Positions 1 to 9,601 are shown, counted from the stretch's first letter. The stretch: 64,000 nt of DNA from Candidatus Nitronereus thalassa (GCF_032191465.1 NZ_JAQOUE010000001.1:3007501-3071500), one strand, 5' to 3'. Numbers and translations: made by a program. Notes: generated from the letters alone by a model not told the origin.

Positions 1-3000
1 TCCATGACAGTCTGCCACGCCAGCCCAATTCGTAAATCACTTTGTGTGCCAAACATGACACCGATTCGGCCAGTCACGTTATGATACATTTTGCTCCCGC
101 TCCCATAGATCTCAGGATCCACAGTGGAAAAGTAATGCTCCATACTGATCCATTGGATGACGACTCCGGGTGCGGTTAAGATGATCTGCAGGAACTTGCC
201 GGTAGGATCTCCTTGATAATCGTACGAATGCAAGAACGTCCGTCCTTCCAGATTCAAGCCCATGGTCAGGTCTCGGCGTCCCACGATAAAGGCCGCATTG
301 CCAGATAAACCCCATTCGGGTCGAACTTGGGACCAATCCAGGCTGCGATTTTTCACTTCCCGGGCCGCCATTTCAGCAGATAATAATTTCTGCACATCGG
401 GAAATCGACCGCATCGCTCTAGGCTATTTTGTTGACCGGCCTCTTCAAGGTCGAGAATCAACTGTGACAATTGGTGACGATGGGTCGAAGGCACATCCTC
501 TAAATCAAAAAACTGGACGGCATCGGTGGTCGTATCAACCTGCCCAGCAAGGAAATAGGTATCCTGTGGAATCGTAATTCCTCGCTTCTGGAGAAGTTTT
601 CGGATATCAGACTTGTTGGCCATGAATGCAAACGTGCGGGCGTTGGGCATCCCATGATTGCCTCCGCAGGCTCCACAATCGAGGGCAGATTCGAAGGGAT
701 TGTTATCGGAGGTACTTCCATGGCCGCACAACAGGACTAATCGTGCAAAATTTTTGGTGAGACCCATGAGGCGAAGGTTAGTTTCAACATAATTGACTTG
801 CTCTGTTAATGTAAAACCTGTTTGGGTAATGCGATGTAATCGATCTGAGGCGCCGCGCGAATCGATACGGTAGTGGTCGCGGAGGATGCCGATGAAGGCA
901 GTTTCTTGGTCCGGTGTCAACCCAAGGGCCTGGCGATATTTCTCGGGGAGAGGGCCACGGAAATTATTTTCCTCCAATGCATATTGGCGCAAGGTCTCCA
1001 CGATTTCTTGAGTCACTTTTTTGCCAGACAGATTGAGTTGTTCTCGTAACGCACGGCGGATTGTGGGTCGTTGTTCCGCCGCTAACATTCCAAGGGCCTC
1101 CTCCTCGGTCAATTTATTCACGGTAAGGGTCGTGGCAATTGATGGGGCAAAAGACCGCTGAATCCATGATGAAAGTTCCCGATACCACGTGCCGAAAGTA
1201 GTTTTCAAAATAAAAGGAATGCCAAAAAACCATCCCAGCGCTTCGACCATGACATAGGGGGTAATCACATTTTCTTTGAGGTTGTGCAGCAAGTGATGGC
1301 CGGTCTGAAGGAGCTGTATGCCGGCAAGATGTTTTTCGGCTTCCAAGTTTTGATAAGCTCGCGGAACTTCCCGTATCACATGCTTGGGTTTCAGCAGAAC
1401 CGGGCATTGGTCAGTTTCATGATGGGTTCCGAAGGCACGAAAGCGGAAGGGAATTGCAAAAAAACCTGCAAAACCCAACGTTTCATATCCCCCGATTTCT
1501 TCCAAATGCCGACGAAACCCTTCCGAGCGAACATCAATACACAGGATGACTTGGGTTAATGGACGAACTTCGCCATTCTCGACCTGGTCCAGACCAGTAG
1601 TTTTTTGTTTCGCAATAATTTTGGGTCTTAGTTGTTGCAAAAGGGACTTTCGATAGCCCGATTCAAAGGCTTCCAACCAATATGGGGGGTGGAGCTTTTC
1701 TGGAAAATCGTCCATCCAAGACAAAATGGTCTGTAGCTCGCTAGGGGCAGTGTTACTGAGGGTCGCCGGGTCTAAATTCAGAATCTCACACAAACCCAAG
1801 AGGTTTCTGGCCTTCGTTTGTGTTTCTTTGTGGCGATTTTCAAGTAGCATGTCCGCCCTGTATTGTGTGGCAAGTGTTTTCCATGCCTCATTGTTATTTC
1901 CTGAGTACCCGTATCGGAGGCGATCGACTTGATGTATATAATTTCGAGGTAATTCGCCAGTCACGCGGGCTTGGCGCAGGCCGTATACTGATGTTTGGTC
2001 TTGCATAAAGGCCAGCAGGTTGTCATAGGTTCCGGCAAATCCTAGTTCCGCTTGGCATGCCTTCCTGACTAGTTCACTTTCATAAAATAGCCGGATGGCC
2101 AAATATTTGATCAGGCTGGCGGGGTAGACTTCTTGCCACTCATAGCCTGCCTCTTCGGCACGCCATTTGATAAACCCGGTCCATCCTGGCAAGGCGCCAA
2201 GTTGAAGAGAGAGGTAATCCATCCATAAAGCTTTTGGAAGGCCAATGGTTTCAAAAATCATGAGGATGGTATCTTCCGGACGTTCTGGCAAGGCCCGGAC
2301 CTTGTGTGTCCAGTCTGGGATGCCGAGTAATGAACCGTTAAGATCGTGTTCAGCAAGTCTTTTCCATGCATGGTAAAGCGATGATTCGCGATACGGCATG
2401 CCCCAGGCCGCATGACCTTCATCTACAAATGCTCCGCACCACTTGATAAGTTCCCCATTGATTTGTTCAACAATTCTGGTTCCCAGAACGCGATCACACC
2501 ATGTGCTGAGAGTGACGTCCCGTCCTAGGGCTTGAACGTCGGCTTGAGCTTGGGCGTCCTGATTTGGTGGAGGGAGTATCGTTTCCAATCGATTCATGAG
2601 GGTCATCAGGAGAGGGTTCTCTTCGTGAGGACCCTCTTCCTTGTTCCCTTGAATCATGTGAGCCTTGAGTATTTCAAGGTGACTGATGCGTGTGTTGCCT
2701 ATTGTTACGGTTTTGTCCTGTGCCAATGGCCTAAGTGCCGCTTCGAGTTCCTCCCCGCGAATTCGGCCGGTTAGAAAATATTCCCGAAATTGTTCATTGG
2801 AGAGATAGGGCCGACCACCGAGAAAGCGTTGGCCTTGTTGAATGGCTTCATCAAAATCTAAATATTCCAATCCATGGAGAATATTATGGTGAATAAACGT
2901 TCGCATTGGCCAGTAATATGCAATCACCTCGGCTGCGAGATTGACCAGCGAGCGCATTTCCATTTGTTGAGATTCGCTGTACTGACGGGTCGTGAGAGTA

Positions 3001-3005
3001 TCCAT
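1..3005 (-). CDS. dabA: DabA-like inorganic carbon transporter subunit (DUF2309), 3' end cut off
   Basis: Reading the minus strand from the ATG at 3005 gives an uninterrupted frame of about 1001 codons running off the window, so the C-terminus is missing. DabA is the cytoplasmic, zinc-containing, carbonic-anhydrase-like subunit of the DAB pump, which works with a NuoL-family partner to trap CO2 as bicarbonate. The expected ligand set is visible: ILCIDVRSE supplies Cys489 and Asp491, and LLCGHGSTSDNNPF followed by LDCGACGG supplies His762 and Cys777. The 2- and 15-residue spacings within each pair match characterised DabA, as I remember it. The stretch between the pairs is about 270 residues, roughly 100 longer than in Halothiobacillus DabA2. 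The gene begins 2 bases after the preceding membrane gene, so it is the last visible gene of the dab operon. Confidence 0.9.
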   Translation of the reverse strand, partial: MDTLTTRQYSESQQMEMRSLVNLAAEVIAYYWPMRTFIHHNILHGLEYLDFDEAIQQGQRFLGGRPYLSNEQFREYFLTGRIRGEELEAALRPLAQDKTVTIGNTRISHLEILKAHMIQGNKEEGPHEENPLLMTLMNRLETILPPPNQDAQAQADVQALGRDVTLSTWCDRVLGTRIVEQINGELIKWCGAFVDEGHAAWGMPYRESSLYHAWKRLAEHDLNGSLLGIPDWTHKVRALPERPEDTILMIFETIGLPKALWMDYLSLQLGALPGWTGFIKWRAEEAGYEWQEVYPASLIKYLAIRLFYESELVRKACQAELGFAGTYDNLLAFMQDQTSVYGLRQARVTGELPRNYIHQVDRLRYGYSGNNNEAWKTLATQYRADMLLENRHKETQTKARNLLGLCEILNLDPATLSNTAPSELQTILSWMDDFPEKLHPPYWLEAFESGYRKSLLQQLRPKIIAKQKTTGLDQVENGEVRPLTQVILCIDVRSEGFRRHLEEIGGYETLGFAGFFAIPFRFRAFGTHHETDQCPVLLKPKHVIREVPRAYQNLEAEKHLAGIQLLQTGHHLLHNLKENVITPYVMVEALGWFFGIPFILKTTFGTWYRELSSWIQRSFAPSIATTLTVNKLTEEEALGMLAAEQRPTIRRALREQLNLSGKKVTQEIVETLRQYALEENNFRGPLPEKYRQALGLTPDQETAFIGILRDHYRIDSRGASDRLHRITQTGFTLTEQVNYVETNLRLMGLTKNFARLVLLCGHGSTSDNNPFESALDCGACGGNHGMPNARTFAFMANKSDIRKLLQKRGITIPQDTYFLAGQVDTTTDAVQFFDLEDVPSTHRHQLSQLILDLEEAGQQNSLERCGRFPDVQKLLSAEMAAREVKNRSLDWSQVRPEWGLSGNAAFIVGRRDLTMGLNLEGRTFLHSYDYQGDPTGKFLQIILTAPGVVIQWISMEHYFSTVDPEIYGSGSKMYHNVTGRIGVMFGTQSDLRIGLAWQTVM

Positions 3006-3007
3006 AT

Positions 3008-4321
3008 TTAAACCTGTGAAATCCCCAAAGATAATTGCACCAAGGAAATTGAAGGGTCGGCAATTCCGAACCAATCCGATGGAGCCATTCCGAGTATGAT
3101 CAAAAGAGCCAATAGGAGGATGAGTGAAACCTGTTCGTAATGATGAAGATCATGCCCGGACCTAGTCCCCGGTGAAGGATGTCCGAATAGCACTTGTTGC
3201 ATCAGCCGAGGGAAATACCAAGAAGCCATAAGCCAGGCCAGAAGAATTACCACGAGGCTTTTTACGGGAGGTGAGGCGATGCCCAACATCATCTCCATGA
3301 AGGCCGAGAAAATGGTAAAGAAAGGAAGTCCCAAGGCGGCGGTAATGAACAAGACAAAAAGTGTAGAGAACCGAGGCATGATGCGTGCTAAGCCGTGGGA
3401 TATTTGTAAATCTATATGTCCAAAACGCGTCCATATGCAATGGTTCCCTAAGAGCAGTCCGCACATCACGAGGTTCAGACCGACCAAAAATCCAACCGCC
3501 CCTGGAGTTACTGATTGCGTGACTGCGGCGTACCACCATACGATCGCACCAAGTGTCATATGGGCATAAGCTACCAAGGTGTCCATCGAGTCCTGAGCCA
3601 ATGCAAGGAACGATCCGTATATGGCGCTGCCAATAGCGAGAACCCAAAGGAGATTGAACAGGCTATCGGGTATGACGGGGAGTAGGTTGATGAAGCCATA
3701 CAATCCCAGACTCGGTAAGAGAACCGCGAGAAACGCGGGAACCATGCCAGGCAATTGGCTCGCAGAGGCTACAAAAACCTTATGAACAGGCAGTAGCGGC
3801 CAGACGATGATGAGTGGGACCAATAACGTCAAGGTCCTGATAGAATCTGGAAGCACCAGGGAAAGAAAGAGTGCAAGAATACCCATAACCAAAATGCCTA
3901 TGGCAAACCAAGGGATTTCTCGGCTTTGCCCCCCATGCCGAATGAACATGAGGATCAGTAATCCAAAAATCCCGGATAACACAATTTGGGTGGAGGGCCC
4001 TTGACTGGCCACATAGCCTAAGCCTAAGCCTGTAAATAACAGGATGAGGCAAAAGGAGATCGAGGCTTCTTTGTTGGGAGGTTGGCCGAGAATGGTTAGT
4101 AATCCGGTCAATATAATTAAGTGCATGAAGAAGAACGAAAAGTTCCAAGGTAACCCTGACATCCAGAGAGGAACGGTCACGATCAGCCAGGTTGTGGTGA
4201 TCATCAGCAGCCCACAAATCTTAAAGGCCTGAGGCCTTGACCAAAAGATTGTTCCCAAAGCGGCACCAAGAACGGGGGTTGCCATCATCAACATGGCTTG
4301 GACCGACCACCATTCCATCAC
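3008..4321 (-). CDS. Degenerate NuoM/MrpD-like membrane protein of the dab cluster
   Basis: A 437-residue, very hydrophobic protein with roughly 12-13 predicted membrane segments. Its second half lines up with the antiporter-like subunits of complex I: LPVHKVFVASASQLPG matches the PFHTWLPDAHSEAPT region of the NuoM encoded at 16135-17640, ALAQDSMDTLVAYAH matches ALAQTDLKKLVAYSS, and the C-terminal WYFPRLMQQVLFG resembles the NuoM tail. The lysines needed for proton transfer in true NuoM (LLKMGGYG and DLKKLVAYS) are replaced (LLPSLGLYG and SMDTLVAYA). It may therefore be a structural or regulatory subunit, not an ion channel; that is inference. The GTG start overlaps the dabB stop by 4 bases (GTGA); an ATG one codon later is possible. 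It sits between dabB and dabA and is surely co-transcribed with both. Confidence 0.7.
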   Translation of the reverse strand: MMEWWSVQAMLMMATPVLGAALGTIFWSRPQAFKICGLLMITTTWLIVTVPLWMSGLPWNFSFFFMHLIILTGLLTILGQPPNKEASISFCLILLFTGLGLGYVASQGPSTQIVLSGIFGLLILMFIRHGGQSREIPWFAIGILVMGILALFLSLVLPDSIRTLTLLVPLIIVWPLLPVHKVFVASASQLPGMVPAFLAVLLPSLGLYGFINLLPVIPDSLFNLLWVLAIGSAIYGSFLALAQDSMDTLVAYAHMTLGAIVWWYAAVTQSVTPGAVGFLVGLNLVMCGLLLGNHCIWTRFGHIDLQISHGLARIMPRFSTLFVLFITAALGLPFFTIFSAFMEMMLGIASPPVKSLVVILLAWLMASWYFPRLMQQVLFGHPSPGTRSGHDLHHYEQVSLILLLALLIILGMAPSDWFGIADPSISLVQLSLGISQV

Positions 4322-6033
4322 GGCCTCCTCCAGCCTGCGAGGCTATGGTCGAGGCGTTTTGCGAAGTGAATGATATTCTGCGACACGGTGTTATAGAACT
4401 GATCAACATAAAGGCGGTTCATAAAAAGGAGGAAGAGTTGAGGCCTCAGGGCGGAAATCCATCCAGGGAGAAAAATTCTTTGCCCACTTGCCCTGGTATA
4501 AAGAACGGCCCAACTTAGGATAATCAGGGCTGTGACTAGGATCACCAATACATCAAACAATCCGCCATGGAGCGCGGCGACTTGGAAATACTGATGGGCG
4601 ACGCCAGGTTGGGGATATAAAAAGTAGGTGAAGGTTTCTGCTCCCCATAAATAGGTGAAAACGATCATGACCAAGGCCAGCAACATGACCCCGACGACTT
4701 TCCAGGACGCCTCATAGAGTCGATATAAGCTAAACATTGCTTGGGAAGCTGTTACCCAAGCGAAGAATAAAAAGATGACTGCTCCTTGGGCGTCTCGCAA
4801 GGGAATTTTCAATATCCCATGTGCAGCCAAGAGAATAATCAACGGCAAGAGCAATGTGACACCGACTCCCGTAATCCACGTGGCTCGTGAAAATGGTATT
4901 GCGGCTCCACCATGGCTGATCATCGGCTTCTTTGGTTCGTGGCGTGACGCATGGATGACATTTCCTGCATTCAAAAATAGCGTGGCTTTGAACAGCCCGT
5001 GGGCCATGAGGTGAAAAATGGCGAGCGCAAATGCCCCCAATCCGCATTCCATAATCATGTAGCCCATTTGGGCCATGGTCGAAAATCCCAATGTTTTTTT
5101 GATGTCGTTTTGAACCAGCATCATGCTGGCCCCTAAGATCACTGTAAGCATGCCTATGGCAAAGACCACGTGTAGTGTGGTGGGAGATAGGCCATACAAA
5201 GGAGCCAAACGGTTCAACAAAAACCCTCCGGCATTCACGATGCCAGCATGCATGAGGGCAGATACGGGCGTGGGGGTGTCCATGGTGTCTGGCAACCAAA
5301 CGTGCAAGGGAAATTGGGCGGACTTGGCCATCGCCCCGACAAACAATAACAGTGTAATAACAGTGACGGCGCTGACTGACAGGTCACCTCCAGGCCAAAG
5401 AGAAATCATTGTCGCGGTCTCAGCGGCACGGGCAAAGAGTTCTGAGAATTCTAGAGTTCCATATAGGTGATAGGTCAGAAGAATTCCGCCCAAAAATGCC
5501 ACGTCGCCCACTCTATGGACGATTAATGTCTTAAAAGCGGAGTCTACAGCTGGTGGATGAGAAAAGTTGTAGGCGAGTAGGAGATACAATACCCAACTGA
5601 GCAATTGCCAACACACAAACAGCATGAAGAGGTTGGCACTGGAGACCAAACAGAGAATGACAAAAGTCATCAAACCCAGCAGCGCATAAAATCTGGCATA
5701 CCCTCGTTCTCCCTGGAGATAGTTGATGGAGAAGAGGTGGATAATGGTGCTGACGCCGGTAATAAGTACGATCATCACAGCACTCAGGCGATCGATGAAC
5801 AAGCCCAAATGAAACCAACCGGGGGCTTCAGAAGAAAGAGATGGCAAGCCGATGCGAATTGGCCCATCCACACTGACGGCATAGACCAGCCAAAGGGATC
5901 CAAGAAAAGCCATGACTAAAGCAGGTACTCCTACTTTGTAACTCTGTTCTCCTAATTGTTTTCCGAACAGGCCGATGATAAAGGCTGAGCTAATTGGTAG
6001 CAGGGGAATGAGAATGGCGATGAATATCGTCAT
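4318..6033 (-). CDS. dabB: DabB-like proton-conducting membrane subunit (NuoL family)
   Basis: A 571-residue NuoL/ND5-family protein with many membrane helices. The conserved core is intact: MAKSAQFPLHVWLPD, TPTPVSALMHAG and DIKKTLGFSTMAQMG carry the lysines and histidine of an ion-translocating antiporter-like subunit. In DAB systems such a protein couples proton or sodium influx to CO2 hydration by DabA, which is encoded two genes downstream. It is shorter than complex I NuoL and lacks a long C-terminal lateral helix, as is usual for DabB. The start is the ATG at 6033; the upstream 241 bases separate it from purK and contain a dyad at 6072-6089. A stand-alone Mrp or NuoL protein is the alternative, but the DabA neighbour settles it. 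Confidence 0.85.
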   Translation of the reverse strand: MTIFIAILIPLLPISSAFIIGLFGKQLGEQSYKVGVPALVMAFLGSLWLVYAVSVDGPIRIGLPSLSSEAPGWFHLGLFIDRLSAVMIVLITGVSTIIHLFSINYLQGERGYARFYALLGLMTFVILCLVSSANLFMLFVCWQLLSWVLYLLLAYNFSHPPAVDSAFKTLIVHRVGDVAFLGGILLTYHLYGTLEFSELFARAAETATMISLWPGGDLSVSAVTVITLLLFVGAMAKSAQFPLHVWLPDTMDTPTPVSALMHAGIVNAGGFLLNRLAPLYGLSPTTLHVVFAIGMLTVILGASMMLVQNDIKKTLGFSTMAQMGYMIMECGLGAFALAIFHLMAHGLFKATLFLNAGNVIHASRHEPKKPMISHGGAAIPFSRATWITGVGVTLLLPLIILLAAHGILKIPLRDAQGAVIFLFFAWVTASQAMFSLYRLYEASWKVVGVMLLALVMIVFTYLWGAETFTYFLYPQPGVAHQYFQVAALHGGLFDVLVILVTALIILSWAVLYTRASGQRIFLPGWISALRPQLFLLFMNRLYVDQFYNTVSQNIIHFAKRLDHSLAGWRRP

Positions 6034-6071
6034 AATGACATCTCGGATGGGAAATTATTGCCGATCGTGTA

Positions 6072-6089
6072 GGTGTTTGGGTAAACACC
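6072..6089. promoter_or_regulatory. Perfect dyad GGTGTTT-GGGT-AAACACC upstream of dabB
   Basis: A 7-base perfect inverted repeat with a 4-base spacer lies 39-56 bases before the dabB start, in the 241-base gap between purK and dabB. It could be a repressor or activator site for the dab genes or a small hairpin in the leader. No T-run follows on the minus strand, so it does not look like a terminator. The remainder of the gap (6034-6274) shows no convincing gene; an 82-codon minus-strand frame there is not credible. Confidence 0.4.
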
Positions 6090-6274
6090 GTGTTGCCAGA
6101 GGAGCCTGGAAAAAAGCCGCATGCACCGCCAAGCCCGCCAGTTTGAAGCTCCCTCGTTTGGATGATAGTCCGCTACATGACACTTAAAAAGCAATAGGCA
6201 GAAAAAATTCCCTACCTTGGTCTTTGAAAGACGTGGTTTCCAGTATTTTACGTTCAAGTTGACTTGCCAAACTT

Positions 6275-7495
6275 TCATGCAGAGATTTCCAATGGATCTA
6301 ATGGCGGGCGAGGGGAGTCCTCTCCTAGTTCAGCATCTGAGAGATTTCCTTTTGGAGAATTTTCAAGCGTGAGACTTTGGAGTAGCACATTGGCCTGATC
6401 CAATGCGTCATCCGGATTTTCTGCTGGGAGAAGAAGATGCCCCATTTTTCTTCCCGGCCTTGGCTGGTCTTTTCCATACAGGTGAAGTTGGATGTGGGGA
6501 TAAGCGAAGAGGCGATCCCACCGTGGGGGGCCGTTTTGCCAAAGATCCCCAAGTAGGTTCACCATAAGTACGGGGTAGAGGAGCGTAGGGTCACCCAACG
6601 GTAATCCGCAAATGGCCCGGAGGTGTTGCTCGAACTGAGAGGTGTAACAGGCGCCAAATGTGAAATGTCCACTGTTATGAGGGCGTGGAGCAATTTCATT
6701 GATCAGAAGCGTGTTGTCTTCAAGGAGAAAAAATTCAACGGCCATGACCCCGCAGTAGTCAAGAGCCTCGGCGATGGAAACGGCGAGCTCTTCCGCGCGT
6801 GTCCGAGCGGATTCTGTGATGCGAGCAGGAACTATTGTGGTATGAAGCTTATTGAGCTGATGAACGTTTTCCGCAAGGGGGTACAGTCGAATTTCCCGTT
6901 TGAGATTTCGGGCCAGAACCACCGACAATTCTATCTTGAATGGTGCGATGGCTTCCAGAATGGATGGAACTTTACCTACCTCGTCCCAAGCTGCAAGGAG
7001 GTCGTCTCTGCTGCCCACTCGGAATTGTCCCTTGCCGTCATATCCTGATCGGCGTTTTTTTAATATCGAAGGGAAACCCACGCGTTGAGCTGCGTCTGTT
7101 AAACAGGACCGATCCTTCACCGAGGCAAAGGAGGTTTGTGGGTAATTCTTATCTTGAAGAAACTGTCGTTGGACCAATCGATCCTGGACAAGTGCGAGGA
7201 CAAAAGACGAAGGCTGAGTCGTCTTCACTGATTCCAACTGTGCAAGAAGCTTCCATGGCACGAGTTCTGTTTCAATAGTGAGTACATCCACTTGAGCCGC
7301 AAATTCCAAAAGGCGTTGCGTGTCGGTCAGTTCTGATTGCACGGAGAAATCCGCAAACTGAGCTGCCGGACAATGTTCCGTCGGATCAAGAATGCCAACC
7401 CGATACCCCATTCTTCGACCTTCCATGGCCAGCATGCGCCCCAGTTGTCCTCCACCCAAGATTCCGATGGTTTCCCCAGGAAGAATCATAGTCAT
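6275..7495 (-). CDS. purK: N5-carboxyaminoimidazole ribonucleotide synthase
   Basis: PurK condenses 5-aminoimidazole ribonucleotide with bicarbonate at the expense of ATP, giving N5-CAIR for purine synthesis. The 406-residue protein is an ATP-grasp enzyme of normal length. It shows the N-terminal dinucleotide-like loop [11 protein letters not shown] (about residues 11-21), the ATP-grasp segment [13 protein letters not shown] (about 145-157), and the metal and substrate segment [12 protein letters not shown] (about 265-276). The start codon overlaps the purE stop by 4 bases (ATGA), so the two are translated together. Its product is the substrate of PurE, encoded just upstream. Bicarbonate is a substrate, which makes the dab genes next door at least a sensible neighbour, though this may be coincidence. 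Confidence 0.95.
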   Translation of the reverse strand: MTMILPGETIGILGGGQLGRMLAMEGRRMGYRVGILDPTEHCPAAQFADFSVQSELTDTQRLLEFAAQVDVLTIETELVPWKLLAQLESVKTTQPSSFVLALVQDRLVQRQFLQDKNYPQTSFASVKDRSCLTDAAQRVGFPSILKKRRSGYDGKGQFRVGSRDDLLAAWDEVGKVPSILEAIAPFKIELSVVLARNLKREIRLYPLAENVHQLNKLHTTIVPARITESARTRAEELAVSIAEALDYCGVMAVEFFLLEDNTLLINEIAPRPHNSGHFTFGACYTSQFEQHLRAICGLPLGDPTLLYPVLMVNLLGDLWQNGPPRWDRLFAYPHIQLHLYGKDQPRPGRKMGHLLLPAENPDDALDQANVLLQSLTLENSPKGNLSDAELGEDSPRPPLDPLEISA

Positions 7496-7992
7496 GTGAG
7501 CTCCTCTGGTAGCTGGCGAGTTGTCTGTACATGGTAAGCCCGGAGCCGTTGGCGGATTTCTTGATCAGAAACCGCCAGAATGGCCACAGCCTGTAAGGCG
7601 GCGTTTGCGGCACCATCTTCACCGATGGCATGTGTGCCCACCGGGACCCCCTTCGGCATCTGCACTATGGAGAGAAGCGAGTCCATTCCTTTGAGGGACC
7701 GAGACTGTACTGGAACTCCCAGGACCGGAAGAATCGTTTTTGCTGCGGTCATACCTGGCAAATGTGCTGCTCCGCCCGCTCCCGCGATGATCACGCGAAG
7801 TCCTCGTGTCTCTGCATTAGTGGCAAAGTCGACCATCCGATCCGGTGTTCGGTGGGCCGACACAATGGAGCATTCATGAGGAATCGAAAGCTCAGTTAAT
7901 ATTTCACTAGCATGACGCATAGTTTCCCAATCGCTTTGGCTTCCCATGATAATCGCAACGAGCGGAGAAGAATGTGATGTTTCAGCGTTCAT
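7492..7992 (-). CDS. purE: N5-CAIR mutase, class I
   Basis: PurE moves the carboxyl group of N5-CAIR to carbon 4 to make CAIR. The 166-residue protein has the class I signature: [14 protein letters not shown] near the N-terminus for phosphate binding, SAHRTPDRM with the catalytic histidine (about residues 44-52), and [14 protein letters not shown] (about 70-83). Length and motifs are ordinary. It lies 38 bases downstream of a receiver-only response regulator on the same strand and overlaps purK by 4 bases. Confidence 0.96.
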   Translation of the reverse strand: MNAETSHSSPLVAIIMGSQSDWETMRHASEILTELSIPHECSIVSAHRTPDRMVDFATNAETRGLRVIIAGAGGAAHLPGMTAAKTILPVLGVPVQSRSLKGMDSLLSIVQMPKGVPVGTHAIGEDGAANAALQAVAILAVSDQEIRQRLRAYHVQTTRQLPEELT

Positions 7993-8030
7993 GAGCCTGG
8001 CTCGTTATTTGGGTGGTTCATCATTGTTCA

Positions 8031-8411
8031 TCACAAAAGATATCGAAACAAGGTCATCGCCAATTGGTCAAGTTGTATGGGTTTGACCAGAAAGCTTTGG
8101 ACACCACGGTCGCATAGACGCCTTGCCAGCGTTGGTGTAAACACCTGACTCATCATCACAATTGGGACCAGCGGAGCAATTTGTCTGATAGTGTTTACGG
8201 CGTCTAAGTTCTCCAATCGAGCTAAGTCTACATCCAAGAGCACCAAATCTATCCGGTGTGTGCGAATTGCATCCAAGGCTTCAGGAACAGACTCCACAGG
8301 AATTGGAATGCAATGGAGCCGCTTAACCAAATCGCAAGCTATGGTACGGCACTTGGTGTTTTTTTCCGCAACAACGATTCGAAACTTTTTTTGCTTTCCT
8401 GCTCTGGGCAT
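8031..8411 (-). CDS. Receiver-only response regulator (CheY-like)
   Basis: A 126-residue single receiver domain with no output domain. The phospho-acceptor is Asp60 (LVLLDVDLA), the switch serine is Ser88 (IVMMSQ) and the conserved lysine is Lys110 (FLVKP). The usual N-terminal pair of acidic residues is reduced to a single Glu16 (VVAEKN), so magnesium binding may be altered. No histidine kinase is encoded nearby. Stand-alone receivers act by protein contact or as phosphate sinks; the partner cannot be told from this sequence. It is transcribed towards purE, 38 bases away, and divergently from the LysR gene at 8675. The 263 bases between the two start codons should hold both promoters; I see nothing definite there. 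Confidence 0.85.
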   Translation of the reverse strand: MPRAGKQKKFRIVVAEKNTKCRTIACDLVKRLHCIPIPVESVPEALDAIRTHRIDLVLLDVDLARLENLDAVNTIRQIAPLVPIVMMSQVFTPTLARRLCDRGVQSFLVKPIQLDQLAMTLFRYLL

Positions 8412-8674
8412 CGGTGGTGTGACTTCCAGGGGTCATTGCCGACAAGAATCCTTTTCGCCCTGAGGTGCCAAGCCTCCATGGAATGGGATGCCCCATGATA
8501 GTCGGGGGAACAGATCCTCATTCATTATGCCGTTGTAGCCATCCAGGTTTTGAAAAATTTCAGAAGGATGAATGGCCCTTTCCAATTCTAAATGTCTTAG
8601 CATAAGCGTTTTTGCATTGAATAATAGATAAATTGGCCGTGACACATCGGAAAATTCGATGTATAACTTCTGGC

Positions 8675-9601
8675 ATGGATTGGCTCAATTATCATCATTT
8701 GTATTATTTCTGGACGGTCGCAAGAGAGGGGAGCATTGCAAAGGCTTGCGAAGAGCTTCGGTTGGCACAGCCGACCATCAGTGGCCAGTTGCGCATGCTG
8801 GAAGATGATCTCGGAGAGAAATTATTTAGGCGGGCTGGGCGTGGGTTGGTCCTCACCGATGTTGGGCAAATGGTCTATCGCTATGCGGAAGAGATCTTTT
8901 CACTGGGAAAAGAAATCAAGGAAGTGGTGAGAGGAGCCAAACCTGAACGCTCTCCCAAATTGGTGGTGGGAATCACGGAAGTCCTGCCCAAGCTGGTGGC
9001 CTACCGTCTCCTAGAGCCAGCTGTGAAGGGGACGGATCCCATTGGACTGATTTGCTGGGAAGGAAAGTTGGAAAATTTATTGGCCGAACTCGCTATTCAT
9101 CGTCTGGATATTGTATTGGCGGATGCGCCGTTGCCGCCCATGTTAGGCATTCGGGCGTATAGCCACCAACTCATTGAATGTGGGGTGTCGATCATGGCTC
9201 CTCCTCGAATGGCTCCCAAATATCGCCGGCGATTTCCTCGGTCGCTTCAGGGTGCTCCCTTCTTGCTTCCGACAGATAATACCGTGTTGCGCCGGTCGTT
9301 AGAGCATTGGTTTGAAAGCCATGCGATGCATCCAAAAGTGGTGGGAGAATTTGAAGACAGTGCCTTGCTAAAAGCCTTTGGCCAAGCAGGATGCGGAGTC
9401 TTTGCCATACCTACGTTGATCGAAGACGAAGTGCAACGTCAGTATCGAGTCCATCTTGTTGGTCGAGTGCCGACAATTCGCGAAAGATTTTATGCCATTT
9501 CCATTGAACGCAAGATTAAGCATCCCGCCGTTCGGATGATCTCTCAAGCGGCGCAGGAGACCACCAGGGGAAAAATTAATGGGGGGAACTCCTATGGATG
9601 A
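8675..9601 (+). CDS. nhaR: LysR-family regulator, NhaR-like
   Basis: A 308-residue LysR-type regulator from the ATG at 8675. An in-frame TTG at 8633 would add 14 residues, but MDWLNYHHLYYFW is the typical beginning of NhaR. The winged helix-turn-helix spans about residues 1-65 (GSIAKACEELRLAQPTISGQ), followed by the effector-binding domain. NhaR activates sodium/proton antiporter genes in response to sodium in enterobacteria. Here the gene stands directly upstream, on the same strand, of an Mrp cation antiporter operon, which supports a matching role, though the true target is unproven. The 3' end is followed by about 460 bases before mrpE that hold a structured stretch and a terminator. Confidence 0.8.
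   Translation: MDWLNYHHLYYFWTVAREGSIAKACEELRLAQPTISGQLRMLEDDLGEKLFRRAGRGLVLTDVGQMVYRYAEEIFSLGKEIKEVVRGAKPERSPKLVVGITEVLPKLVAYRLLEPAVKGTDPIGLICWEGKLENLLAELAIHRLDIVLADAPLPPMLGIRAYSHQLIECGVSIMAPPRMAPKYRRRFPRSLQGAPFLLPTDNTVLRRSLEHWFESHAMHPKVVGEFEDSALLKAFGQAGCGVFAIPTLIEDEVQRQYRVHLVGRVPTIRERFYAISIERKIKHPAVRMISQAAQETTRGKINGGNSYG

Noticed and set aside
1-3005. Several short minus- and plus-strand frames instead of one large gene, suggesting a broken dabA
   Set aside because: The minus-strand frame from the ATG at 3005 is open throughout, and the zinc motifs at 1541 and 722 are in the same frame, so the gene is intact up to the window edge.
6030-6278. An 82-codon minus-strand frame between purK and dabB
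   Set aside because: No family pattern, unlike composition, no ribosome site, and it covers the probable dab promoter and dyad.
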